From positions 294,031 through 358,030 of the forward strand of contig VXAU01000779.1 of the NCBI GenBank assembly GCA_013399695.1: a stretch of 64,000 nucleotides of DNA, written 5' to 3'. A model generated the notes under the pieces. The model was not told the origin of the DNA. It did not search any database and worked only from the letters and a program-made list of their open reading frames with translations. A program made the translations under genes and the position numbers. Origin of the DNA: Formicarius rufipectus. Lineage: Eukaryota > Chordata > Aves > Passeriformes > Formicariidae. Position 1 is the stretch's first letter; each line of letters begins with the position of its first letter. This document shows positions 37,139 to 48,646 of the stretch, one piece after another.

Positions 37139-40100
37139 CACTGACTACATGATGTCATCAACTAAACAATTACTCAGAGACTTTCTCCTGGTCCCTCAGT
37201 CATCAAAGACTCAAAGGCAGATTGGGTTGTTTTACAACTCATTTCCACTTGATTTGCCACACTTTTTAACCATGTAGAAAGGCCGTATTTCCCATATAGG
37301 TGTCTTATTTGAAGAAAACCACTTGGTGTTTCTTTATACATTTGCTAATCTGATGTTTAATGATGGTGTTAGGATGCACATTAATATGTACAGGGACATG
37401 TAAAACACAATAAAAATACTTAAAGCATTTAAAAATGTGACTTAAATGGATTGCTTTTTCTTAAATTCCCCACGTAATTGTAGTGAGGAGGGCTAAATTG
37501 AGCTAAGTCTTGTCTCTATTAAAAATGCAGTCCAGATCAAGATATTTACTATAGTAAGCACTATTAAAACTGCTACAGCAAAGCAAATTATAGAGGAATA
37601 AGCGTATTTTTATGAATTCACCTTCATGTTATGCAAAACATGTATCTTTCTCTACATTGGTTGATGATTAAGCTTTTCTGTAACAAAGGGCACCAAGTAA
37701 TATATCAGAATATACATTAAAAACTCCTACATTTCTGGTAGTAATTAGAGATAAATGGTGTTCCTAATTTTAAGGTAAGGTAAAGTGTTCATGTTGAGAA
37801 TGAACCCATACACAAAAATAAGTATGTGGTTAATCTACACAAAAAAAAAAAAACGCTCCATGTCGAACACTTCTCAACCTTTCCTATGTTTTAAAAATTA
37901 AAGTACATGTTTGAATGCTTCCATATCAGTAAAGTGTGGAAACATTTTCATCTTTGTTGTATCTTTTTCACCAAAGACATTCTGTACACAAGTTTGTCAG
38001 AGCAAAGGTTCTGGCTTCACAGAAACGCCATGACTGACAACTATTTCCATCATTTCTGGATGCAACACAAAAGAAGAAAACAGGGCTTTCTCTTTTTCTC
38101 CCACTTTTTGCTGTAAGAAAAGGAAGCATTTTCTTACAGTCACAAGTCTGAGACCTCCCCAGGTTCTCCCTTTTAAGAGGCAGAGGGGACTTCACTGACC
38201 AAATGGGATTTGGCAGAGTGTGTAGGATGTAAACATCCTGGAGATGTTTACACCTGCCCTCCCTGAATTGTTTAAACCCTGTTTACTTGGCACTGTAATC
38301 CACTGTAGATGTTCCCTAAAACATCTAATCTCTACAGAGGAGATTTCATGGAGAAGTTTCACCACAATACACACATGGAGATTTTACCCTCATTTTAATT
38401 CTGACATGATTTATCACCAAGCAGGATTTTCGTCTCCTCTCTGGTTTCCACAGAGTTTACACAAATCTTTTTCTTCACTGCCATGTGGTATAACAAGCAC
38501 AGGGATAAATGGCAAAGAACAAAAGTCCTTTTGCTGTTTAACTGATACCTCTATCATAACAGGCTGCCTGTAAATCAATAACTCCCCCCTGCAGTGCCAG
38601 TGAGCAGCTCATCTGAGGGGCTTGACATGATGGAAATTCTGGTGCGTCACCAAAGGTGTAACATTTTATTTCCTACCAGCGGGCATGAACACGTATTCAG
38701 TGTGGGTCAGTGTGGGTTAATACAATGACTACTGTGAGAAGCAGCCACTCCTCAACCACAGTCAAACCTGCATATCATTTGCTTTTTTTTTATTGGTTAG
38801 CATTCTCTTAGAGTCAGATCAAAGACAAACAACTCTTTTTTCAGATTTGTTTGATTTCTTTTTTCATCTGGTTCCTCAGGCAACTACAGACCATACACTT
38901 CAAAATCCTTTCAGAATGAAATGGTAGGGTAATACCCACACATATTGGCAGAGTGCATGTAACTGATGTTAAAATTAGCAATTGATAAAACCTAGAGATA
39001 AAAAAAAAATCTCATAAAAACTAGGTTTTCACACTTGATTTGTATTGATTCCATGCATACTTCTAACTATTTGTTCAGTCAATAAAAGAGGACATTAGCT
39101 CTCCGTCAATAATTGGACCAAAATGTAACATCTAACGAATTATTTCTTTTCTGTCAGAATTAATGCACTGATCTTATTAATTCAAAATGTCCCTCCTTAG
39201 CTCTAAAAATACTGCCTAGGCATAATTCTTTAAAAGTTAAGACACCTGAATATGTTTGTCTGCCATAGGTTTTTTCGCCTCTAACTTCCTACTTACTCCA
39301 TATGGCAGATCATTAAAATAATAAAACCACTATTTGTTTTAAACGCCTTGCTACATGGTAACTGCATACACCAATAATTTCTGCATAAATAAAAGCACTG
39401 ATACAGTGTCACTGGCCTTCAGATTTCTGTAACAAGTGTAGGACCACTAAAGACCTACTAAGCCTGTCCCATTCAGAGGTGAATTTGAGCAGAAATTTAA
39501 AGTGTGTAAATGGGCACAAAAAGCTGTTTGGAGTGTGGAGATGGTGAGAAATAACCTTGTCAGTCACTCTCATGGTTTCCTGCTTAACTGACATACATCT
39601 GAATTAATGCGTGTTTTTTCCTAAGTACCAGTAATCTGTCCAGGGGGAATTAAAGTCTGGAAGAAAACACTAAAAGGTAGGATGTTGTCACTGACTGGGA
39701 ACTAGTTTGTTGCCTTATGAGCATCAATCCTTCACTCAGGGCACAGTATCTGGGGATTACAAGGGCTACTGATATTTGTCAAAATGAGTTTTCTCCTTTT
39801 ACCTGTAGCTTTGGTCTGTCTATGTCCAAAATAATGATCCCATTGATACAAGTGTTTTGCTGTGATGAAATGGTGCATGGCAGGCAGAAGGTTACTGGGG
39901 AAAGTGCTGTACACACAAAAGTGCTTTGATGAAGTCTGCTCCCAAATAGGCTATTACTGCAATTGGGAAGGGAGTCATGACTTGGATCTCTTTCTTTCCA
40001 GACATGTTTTTACAACAGAAAATATAAAAGGGCTTTCACAGCATTAATAAATGTCAATATGCCTCTTGATGACCCCCAAAGAAAGATGGGGTGTTTTATT

Positions 40101-41991
40101 GGGTGATCATGTTCTATTGTACATCTTCCTATTCCACTCCCACTTCTTTTCATCTCTTGTGACTATGAAGAGCTGATCAAACACAGACAAACAAAAAATA
40201 ACCAAAAGATGTCACACGAGAGAATAAATTTCAGTGGTCCTCTCTATTAGAAAGCTGTTTACTTGTCAGGAGAGACAAATAGAAGCCAGGAAAACAGCTC
40301 TGGTCACTGATGCCATTTAACGAACCTTCCTTTCATCTGTCTGAGGAGTTACCTAAGACCAGTGACTTGAGTGTGGTTCACAATGGGCTAAGAGTAAGGA
40401 AAGACAATAGAACAAGGTTAGCATACAAAATATTGCACTTCTTTCTTGTTATTTTAATCATATATTTCTTCAGGGTTTTATTTCAGTTTTCCTTTCTGAG
40501 CAATTATTTTAAAAGATTTATAGGATGTTAATAAATGGAAGCACAATCACTATCACTGTCTTAGCAGTATTTGTTCCTCAATGATTAAATGAGAAAACAG
40601 CAATAAAAAGGGTTTGTGCACACTTGGAGTTTTAAAACATATGGATGGAATCATCAAGCCAGAATGGTAGGTCTTGGTGTATCAAGAATAAAACTTGGTT
40701 TCCAAGTTGAAGTGAAATATGGCATTTAGTACAGTTAAATTGATACATGAGACCTGAAAAAAATCATACATTACACTTTAATTTTGAAAAGTAAGTAGTT
40801 AAGTAAACATAATTAGAAGAAAAATAAATGTACTAACTCAGATTATTCTAAATTTAGAAGTTAAAATTTAGATGTGTTTACCAAAGCCATGGCTCCTTCA
40901 GTGGCCAATAGAGAAAAATTAACTTGGTCATTTGATCATATAACCATCTTTAGAATTTGTTTTCCACAGACTCACCTAGTTTCAGATGTTTGCAATAAAA
41001 AAAATCTACTGCTGGACAAATGGATCCTGTTCTAAGGGTGTTTCTACACCAATAAATAGTACAGGTGGAAGGAGTAACTTTGGCTTTTGGTCACTTTCCA
41101 TCCATGTTCCATCAGTCTATGCCTGTCAGTCTTATTTCAGAAACCAGACCTGACCCTGGGTTATTTGGTGGCAAAAAGTCTACAAAATTATTTAGACTGT
41201 TGAATGGTCATCTCACATGTTTGATTTCAAAAACAGGTATCCAAAAAAGTGAACATACAGATGGCAACATGACAGAGTTAGGAGTAGAGCTAATTGGCAT
41301 TCTGGTTAAAAAAGTATTTTCTTCCGTTGCTTGGCCAGAAATACTGAATTGTCTCAATTGTATTACTAGTAGTGCTACAAAAATGGAAAACTTTAAGGAG
41401 TGAGAGAAGGAACCAGCTCTATGATAAGTGCTGGAAAAAGACAAGATATTTTACATCATTGTCACAGCACTTGAGAACAGAAGATGGTAATCAAAAACCA
41501 CTGAACACAAGATGTCATTTTCAAGGAGACAAGAGGAAAAGTTGATTTAAAGTTTAAAACCACACTGAAACTCCATTTCCTTCAAATTGTCAGCAGCCAT
41601 CCATGTGTTTCCACATTACCAATGAATTGCTGACCTTCTGCTGAGGCAGCTTGTCATGGTTACAGCAAGAATCACAAGATAAAGATCTCAGGTTGACTGC
41701 AAATCTGAGTGGAGACACACAGGACCATGTTTGCCCTGTAACAAGCTTAATTTTGTGAGGAGAGGATCAACCTGACTGGATTTACATAACGAAAGTAGAA
41801 AGGAGGAATGGAATTAAGTGTTTCAGCAGGACCAGCTGATAAGGATAGTGGAAGTAGCACCATCAGGGATTTACAGCCTCGATGCCAACCCTGCAGTTTC
41901 TCATCAGGAATGCAGTGCATGGCTTTGGGAGGCAGCAGTTTTCCAGGTCAATCTCCTTCATCAAGAAGGTCTGCTCTTGTAAGAACCTCTT
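37139..41991. other. Unique non-coding sequence
   Basis: Nearly 5 kb without a recognisable gene or transposon. Small simple sequence: an A run at about 37841-37852, and TCAGTGTGGG twice in tandem near 38698-38717. The longest open frame, plus 41065-41403 (112 codons), has no recognised content. The segment 41790-41990 is slightly more GC-rich and runs directly into an AAAT tract. Confidence 0.55.
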
Positions 41992-42036
41992 TTAAATAAA
42001 TAAATAAATTAAATAAATTAAATAAATAAATAAATG
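41992..42036. repeat. (AAAT)n microsatellite
   Basis: AAAT units with two AAATT interruptions. Confidence 0.93.
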
Positions 42037-42116
42037 AAATCCAAGGAGGAAAAAATCACCACCAACCCAGGTAAACTCATACAGGCTAAAATTCACGAAT
42101 AGAATGAGTAATGGGC

Positions 42117-42139
42117 AGGGGGGAAAAAAAAAAAAAAAG
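42117..42139. repeat. G run followed by poly-A
   Basis: GGGCAGGGGGG-type G run, then about 15 A and a GA end. Simple sequence. Confidence 0.75.
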
Positions 42140-43596
42140 ATAGAATATTCCAAAACAATGGATTAGGTTCAGAGGTGGTGCAAGTACAAATATCTGTCTG
42201 AAGATGGCCATCCTCTGGGCAATGAACTTTTAACATGAGCAGGTTTGGTAGTTACATTGAACCCCTCACTTTTATTTAAGCATTTATTTTTAAACAAGCC
42301 AATTTTATGATCATATTTAAAATCTCGGTGCTATGAGAGTTGATTGTGTCCCTTGTAGTTGTTGGCACCTGCTGATTCAAGAATTGAATGTACAATAAAG
42401 GGGAGTGTCAACAGCACTAAAATTATGTTAAGGAAGAAGCAAAAGATTGTTTTTTTTTAGGGAAATGTGGCATCTTTAGTTTTCAAGGATCTTGTGCAGC
42501 CCTGTAAGATAACTACTATTTCTGGATTAACTCTGTAACCAGCTGGCATTTCTGAAGTTTAAAAATTAAATGTTTTAATTAACACTTAGGAGTCAGGATA
42601 AAAAGAAGAAATATGAAATACAGGCGTAAATAATTTAAGTAACAAACTCAGTTCAGGTTTCTGGAAATTTCATATTCCATTAGGATGTTCAGAGCTTTAC
42701 AACCAGAATTAGCAGTGCATAATAGAATTTGGACTGATCAGAATGTAAAGTTAAAGAAAAGTTGAGTGAACTCCTGATAATACAGATATACAAATTATAC
42801 AAATTATATTCCATTAACGATCCATTATTCACAACATCATATTTAAGTGGTTTAATGTTATTACACTAACAATCTAGGAGTAACTGTGTAAATTAAAATA
42901 GCAACATTTACATTGACTTGCCATCTTTTACAAATTGTAAATATTATCCAATGTCAGTAAGTCATCTGCTGGGAGAAAAAATTGTTGTCTTAAACGCAGG
43001 AGGAAATTGCTGAACTCCCCACGCAGTACTTTATTTTCTTTCTTGGTCAATGTTTTTTATCATAATCCAACTACATAACAAAACATTCATGGGATTCTAT
43101 AATGGCAATGCCACTAATAATAATCAACGTGATTCTAACAGTTAAGATTAATTATAAATCATGTCTTCCAAAAATTCACCCATGTAGACATGCCTGAGGT
43201 GGTCAAAGAAATTTTAGGAGTACTTTGTCCCATCAAAACAGACAGTTCTACGACCTTGAAGAGTTCTTTGTGATCCTAGGTGATTTCAGGAAAATTTAAG
43301 ACATTTAGGAAATAAAATTAAGGCAATGTGAAATCTTTTCCACAGAAATATTTTAATAAAGACTCTTCTTGAGACTTTTCTTTTGAAATAAGTTTCCACT
43401 TAGATATTTTAATGGCATGTAGGCCAAAAAGGAAAATTAAGTTAGAAATAAACTGGTTTCAACCTTTGAAGGGAAAAAAAAATCTTTGAGAAAATTAAGA
43501 AAGGTTTTATAGTAAAACTGTGTTTAAACTAGAAGAAAGCATTTGGTAGCCACAAATTCCTTCTGTGAGTTTAATTTCATGCTCCCACAGAAATCC
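42140..43596. other. Unique non-coding sequence
   Basis: No gene or named repeat. ACAAATTAT occurs twice in tandem near 42789-42808. Confidence 0.55.
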
Positions 43597-44281
43597 TGTA
43601 GCAGTTGGTTACGGTCCCCATTTTGGGGGGGCCAAAGAGAGACATTTATTGAAGTTACAACATACAATATATAGGTTCAGTGAGTAAATATTCATCTGGG
43701 GGGCTGGTTTTATGCTAAATATGGGAGGGGATATTGCAACTGGGAGATTACATTATGGTTGCTATGGAGGGCATTTAGGAATGTAAGGCCAGTTTGTATT
43801 TAATGAACATGAGACAGAAGAAACAAAGGATTGATAAGATAAAGTCCCATCTGGCCTAGGGAATACACAGAAGCCCACAAATCTTGTCAAATGCAGGCGG
43901 CTGGGAGATACTGAGGCAGCAGATGTCTGCAGACTTGATTCTTATCAGGCAAGGAGGCTCTTTCATCATTCTCCCAATTCACTTTCCCAAGGCCTCTTTG
44001 ATTTTCCAGACAGGCTTCTTGAAACCAAGATATTTTCAACCCTCACAAAATCCCCTTCTGAACATGGACATTCTTCGTAAACGGAGTTTCTCTTTTTCCC
44101 TGTGTGAACAAGTTTCCTCTTATTTCTCTGCCCAAGACTTTCAAACCCTGTCCCAATAACCTTATTGTCTTGCTCATCTCTTGAGAGGAGAGAAAACTGC
44201 CAATCAAGGTCTCTTATTCTTGATTATATCTTTCACCCTAAAAACTCTGGAGCAACCAAAACCACCAGTGCTGCCCAACCA
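43597..44281 (-). mobile_element. Candidate solo retroviral LTR, minus strand
   Basis: A 685-base block that would start with TG and end with CA on the plus strand, flanked on both sides by ATCC (43593-43596 and 44282-44285), a possible four-base target duplication. Read on the minus strand it has, near its 3' end, a TATA-like CTATATATTG (43665-43674), then AATAAA (43645-43650), then a TGTCTCTCTTTGG stretch and a hairpin-prone GGCCCCCC/GGGGACC block, and ends in CTGCTACA. Compact TATA box, polyadenylation signal and short terminal region is the order seen in avian retroviral LTRs. I see no gag, pol or env sequence and no primer-binding site, so a solo LTR is proposed. Terminal inverted repeats beyond TG/CA are poor and a four-base match can be chance, so the family and exact ends are unsure. 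Confidence 0.42.
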
Positions 44282-46415
44282 ATCCTTCCCTTCCCATCCA
44301 TGAAGGGAAAGTGTCCCATCCCGAGAGAAAGCTCACAGCACTGAGGATAAAACCCCTCCTGTCACTGCCAAGATCCTTGGGCTTCTCTGTGAACCTTCTC
44401 TAAAGTTTTAATAAGTCCAGTGAAGTACTAAGTGCCTAAAGGTGTTTTGGCTGCACTAAATTAGCTCTGCATTGCAACAGAACTCTTACAACTCAGTGCA
44501 TGACACCCGAGTTAATTTTAAACTAATTCATTGTTATCAGTTCAGTCATGTGCATGACAAGGAGTAGAGATGGACATGACACTCAGAAAAATAAATAAGA
44601 CTTCCATTAAAACTTAACCACAGTTAGTACATTGTGCTTCAAGGCTATTTTTCCATTGATGTAGGTCTTTGAAAATCCACATCACTCAGGTACACGAATA
44701 TTTGATACAGAACCAGAGCCTTACCATCCACAAATCCAAAATAATGGTTTGACCTACCATTTTTTTTGTTTACTTCTTCTTTTTATTATCCTCCAAGAGC
44801 TATTTAAAATTATCATTTCACGGCTTTGTGGGCCTTCTTTTACAACAGTTGTCCTGTTTAACTTTATAAAGTGAAAGACTCTGCTTTGGACAACCAAATC
44901 TGTTTTTCCTGATACATCAGGCAGGCAGATACTGACACAATAAGATGTCACTCTAGAGCATCTGCTGAAGAGAAAAACATTAGGACAAGGACTTTGGGAC
45001 TGTTGTGTGTTGTATATTGTATTACGTCTGCAGTGTGTAATTTCTTAAATGCTCTATTTCAGAGGTGAATGACAATCACAATTATTTTGTTTTGCCTTCA
45101 TTTTGTGTTTATCCTAAAATTTATATCAAAGTCATAATGTTTGTGAAAGTTACAGGTTCGTACATATAACTACAGAGTCCCTATGAATCATCTGAAAACT
45201 TGTTTGCTAGGTCACTTTGGTTTTCTGTCTACAGCATCAAAATACCACAAGGAATGTGTAGAGTTTCCCTGGGAAAATTGCTGCTCACCTTAAATGAGAA
45301 GGTTGTGCTGTGTGTGCAAAACTCTTATTGTTCTGCCCCAGGTGTAGCTCCACTCTACTCATCATTCAGAGTTCAATCTCAGCTGTTCAGATGATAAGGA
45401 TCTAATACAATGACGCTGTTTCTTCCTCTTCTGGGTATCCTTCACAGGCAAAACTAACAAAAAAAGCTCATGTCTTTCAAGTCTGTGTACTAAGTCTCTC
45501 CAATCCTGGCAATTCAGATCAAGGTAAGTGTTATAATTTGAGAATTCAGAGAGAATAGTTTTCATCTATCAAATTATGTTGATGTAAACACTGCCATATG
45601 TATAAACAGCCTTGTTTTTTAAACACTTACATGCAAAGAAGATTAACCTTTTTGTTTTCTAATGTGATGAAAAGGGTTGTTTTAGCAACAACTCTTCAAT
45701 TTCTAAATAGCAAATTATTCAAAAGTTATCCTTCTTTGTGAATGTCAGCTTAGCTGAAGTTCAAACTGAAAAGATTTTGCTGGAAACTCATAAAAATAAA
45801 TCATATAATGTTCAAGTACTGTCATATTCAAATTAACTATGTAGAGGGCTGCATAACCTATACAGATACAGGGAATAATGCATTTTTCATCTCAGTTTCT
45901 AGAAGCAGCCCTTCCAAAGAGCTGGGTATTCTGAATGCTACGTTGGCTGTGATTCAAAATTCTGAATTGTGGTGGTTTATCCAAGCTGTTTTGCTCTTAC
46001 GTGTGTTTTCACGCAGGTGTAATTGCCAGGCTGGTCAACTGATGCCTCAGAGCAGAAAACAGAGAAAATTATTTTAATTACTATTGTAGAGGATAAGAAG
46101 GAAACCATTCATTTCAAGATCTCATGAAATAATGTAGCAGCAGGCCCAGTAATTTTTCTCCATTTTCTTGTCATTTACTCTTTGACACCTTTTAAAATAA
46201 ATCTGTAAACATGTTTGTGCTAAATGGCTGCTGCATGATTTCCTCAACAAACACAGTGTAATTCTCAGTATTCCAACCCATTTCTTTTACAGACTTATAA
46301 TTAATTGGGTCATAAATATCAGAAAGTAAAAATGAGCAACACTTCCAAGTCAAAATATTAACCTTGTTCCAGCTTGCAATTATTTGCTCTTCAGGAAAGA
46401 AAATTTTAAAATCCT
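44282..46415. other. Unique non-coding sequence
   Basis: No gene or repeat family recognised. Open frames are under 95 codons. Confidence 0.55.
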
Positions 46416-46581
46416 GGGGTTTTTTTTTGGCTTTTTGGGTTTTTTTGTTTTGTTTTGTGGGAGGTTTTCTGTTGTTGTTTTGTGGAGGTTGCTTTTTGTT
46501 TGTTTTGTTTTCTTTGTTTGTTTTGGGGGGGGGAGGGTTGTGGGATTTGTTTGTTGGTTTTGTTTTTGGTTGGGTTTTTTA
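46416..46581 (+). repeat. Strongly G/T-rich low-complexity tract
   Basis: About 165 bases made almost only of G and T on the plus strand, built from TTTTG, GTTT and G-run units. It includes nine G at 46525-46533, then GGG at 46535-46537 and GGG at 46542-46544, which satisfies a G-quadruplex pattern. Two plus-strand open frames (46364-46582 and 46384-46599) read through it as Phe/Leu/Gly/Val peptide and are artefacts of composition. Confidence 0.9.
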
Positions 46582-48081
46582 ACTCCATTGTGCCAATGAG
46601 TGTCTCTATTTGAGCAGAACTTACTTATTCTGGAGCTACCCTTTCAGCAGGTCTCTTGATTCTAGACTCACTCAGCATTTTTATCTCCCTTATTCTCAGT
46701 CCTAAAAGGCCATCATAATACATTGTTTATTGTTCATGGGTGGAGAAAACTATTAGGCTTTCCAGGCAGTACAACTCGTGCACATAGTGAAGAAGTTTCC
46801 CAATGGCCACAGTCATAACATAATGTTAATATCGAAGAAAAGCACTTCAGACAGTTCCACTCCTGAGAGTCTGGGCATGAAAGCTCTTGACTATCTCACA
46901 ACATATAGTTACTTTCAAAGTTCTAACCTGAAACCTTTATGGTGAAGAGACTAACCACTGGATTCAATGTGAAATGAGAATATTCAGTTAAAAGAAATAA
47001 AGTATAACTAGAAAGCATTTTTCAAGATTAAAACAAAATATAAAAACTAATTTTTTAAAAAAATAATTTTTATGTTCTTTGTTGTCCTCCTTAGATAAGA
47101 AAGGCTTGGGTATTTGGTTCTGTAATAAATCTGCTTCCTTGGCTCGGTGTAGCACGGCCCATTAAATTTTGGGATACACCTTGAATATGTGATTTTTTTT
47201 TCCTTTATAAGTGGATGGGATAGTAATAAAATAAAATAAGTAATTTCCTTCTTTTTAGTGTGGATTAGTGTCAGTAAAACCTTACACTTCTGTAAATGTA
47301 CCCTTAAGTATTTCTTATAGTTTTTGCTTAGCCTCCTGTTTTAAATATTACATTCACTGGTTTCTCATTGTAAAAATTAATGCACTTTAATCAGCCAGTG
47401 CTACTTATTTGCCACTCTTTCTTCAGGACAAAGATGGAGAAGCCTCTGTACTAGAATTTCTAAAATGCTTGGAGAGCAGCAGCACTGGACAACACAAATA
47501 TATCAATTTTATGCTGCCTCTTGCTATTTTCACAATGTCTTTCAATTTCCACGTATCATCAGCCAGACCTTCAGTGGAGAGAGCTTCTTAATTCTGCTTC
47601 GAGCATCCATTATGAGCATCAGCCATTCAGCAAGAGAAACTATTGACTGTAATCATCTGGTTTTGTCATCCTCTACAAGAGTCCATACACACTATTTAGT
47701 ATGAAGCAATTAAAAAAAAATAAAATAAATAATTAAAAATAGAGTTTCCAAGGAAAGTCTTCAGTGATTGGAATCTTTGAGTGGTTTGCAGATTATTCTC
47801 TAAAATCATAAAAGCAATTCCACTTCACAAGATCACCATTAAAAACAAAATAAGCAGGATGGAAGGATCAAATACTTCTGACTGACTGTAATGTTTCTTA
47901 TTTTTCAAACTATCTCAAGTGTAAAGGAGGAAAAACCAGAGGCTCAAGTTCCCAAAGATACCAGAAAAGACACAGAACTTCATTTGGACTCTTTAATTGG
48001 AATTTTTGCTTATTCTGAACTGCTTGAGCGGTCAATATTATCAAACATTTTATTCACTTACTTTTGAATATCTCTTCCTGC
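46582..48081. other. Unique non-coding sequence
   Basis: No gene recognised. Two overlapping plus-strand frames at 47409-47704 sit in a slightly more GC-rich patch that is followed by an A-rich AAAT-type stretch at 47710-47743; this could be an old retroposed insert, but neither end can be defined. Confidence 0.5.
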
Positions 48082-48142
48082 NNNNNNNNNNNNNNNNNNN
48101 NNNNNNNNNNNNNNNNNNNNNNNNNNNNNNNNNNNNNNNNNN
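48082..48142. other. Assembly gap, 61 N
   Basis: Run of undetermined bases. Its right edge abuts a 20-base A run, so the break probably arose at a homopolymer or at a retroelement tail hidden in the gap. Any frame read across it is meaningless. Confidence 0.99.
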
Positions 48143-48192
48143 AAAAAAAAAAAAAAAAAAAAGGCCATACAAAACCAAACAAACAAACAAAC
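48143..48192. repeat. Poly-A and (CAAA)n tract
   Basis: Twenty A directly after the gap, a short GGCCATAC spacer, then CAAA units. The A run may extend into the gap. Confidence 0.88.
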
Positions 48193-48614
48193 ACCCCCTC
48201 ACCACCTCCTTCAACAAACTAAGGCAATTAAATGAACTAAAAACCCTACAATAAATAAGCACTTTAAAAGTTATATTATGAATTTACTGAACCAAATCTG
48301 TATAATATGCTTTCTAGGATATACCTTCCCAATATTTTCCAATTATGATAGTTGGGAAACAAACCTTTTATCTTTTTGCTACCTCTGGTTAAATTTCACA
48401 TTAATCTGAAACCTTAAAATTTTGTTTCACCGGAAGACATACCAAAATTAAGAAATTAGATTTTGAGCCACATGTGAATTAAAATCTCTCACTTCAAACA
48501 TTTGGAAGCAAGTTGGCATATTGAAACAAACACTTATGAATAATGATGCACTTTTGGGGGGAATTGCCCACTTCATTAGAGTGGGAAGGGCACTGTGATA
48601 TTCTTTATCACATC
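48193..48614. other. Unique non-coding sequence
   Basis: AT-rich, no feature recognised. Confidence 0.55.
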
Positions 48615-48646
48615 TCAGGTTTATTTTTTNNTCAGGTTTATTTTTT
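48615..48646. repeat. 15-base direct repeat around NN
   Basis: TCAGGTTTATTTTTT at 48615-48629, NN at 48630-48631, then the same 15 bases at 48632-48646. This is what an unmerged overlap between two contigs looks like. Confidence 0.93.

Noticed and set aside
46364..46599. Phe/Leu/Gly-rich membrane-like frames
   Set aside because: Hydrophobic only because the G/T-rich tract encodes Phe, Leu, Val, Gly and Cys codons.
47997..48262. Open frames containing runs of X
   Set aside because: They read through the 61-base assembly gap and have no meaning.
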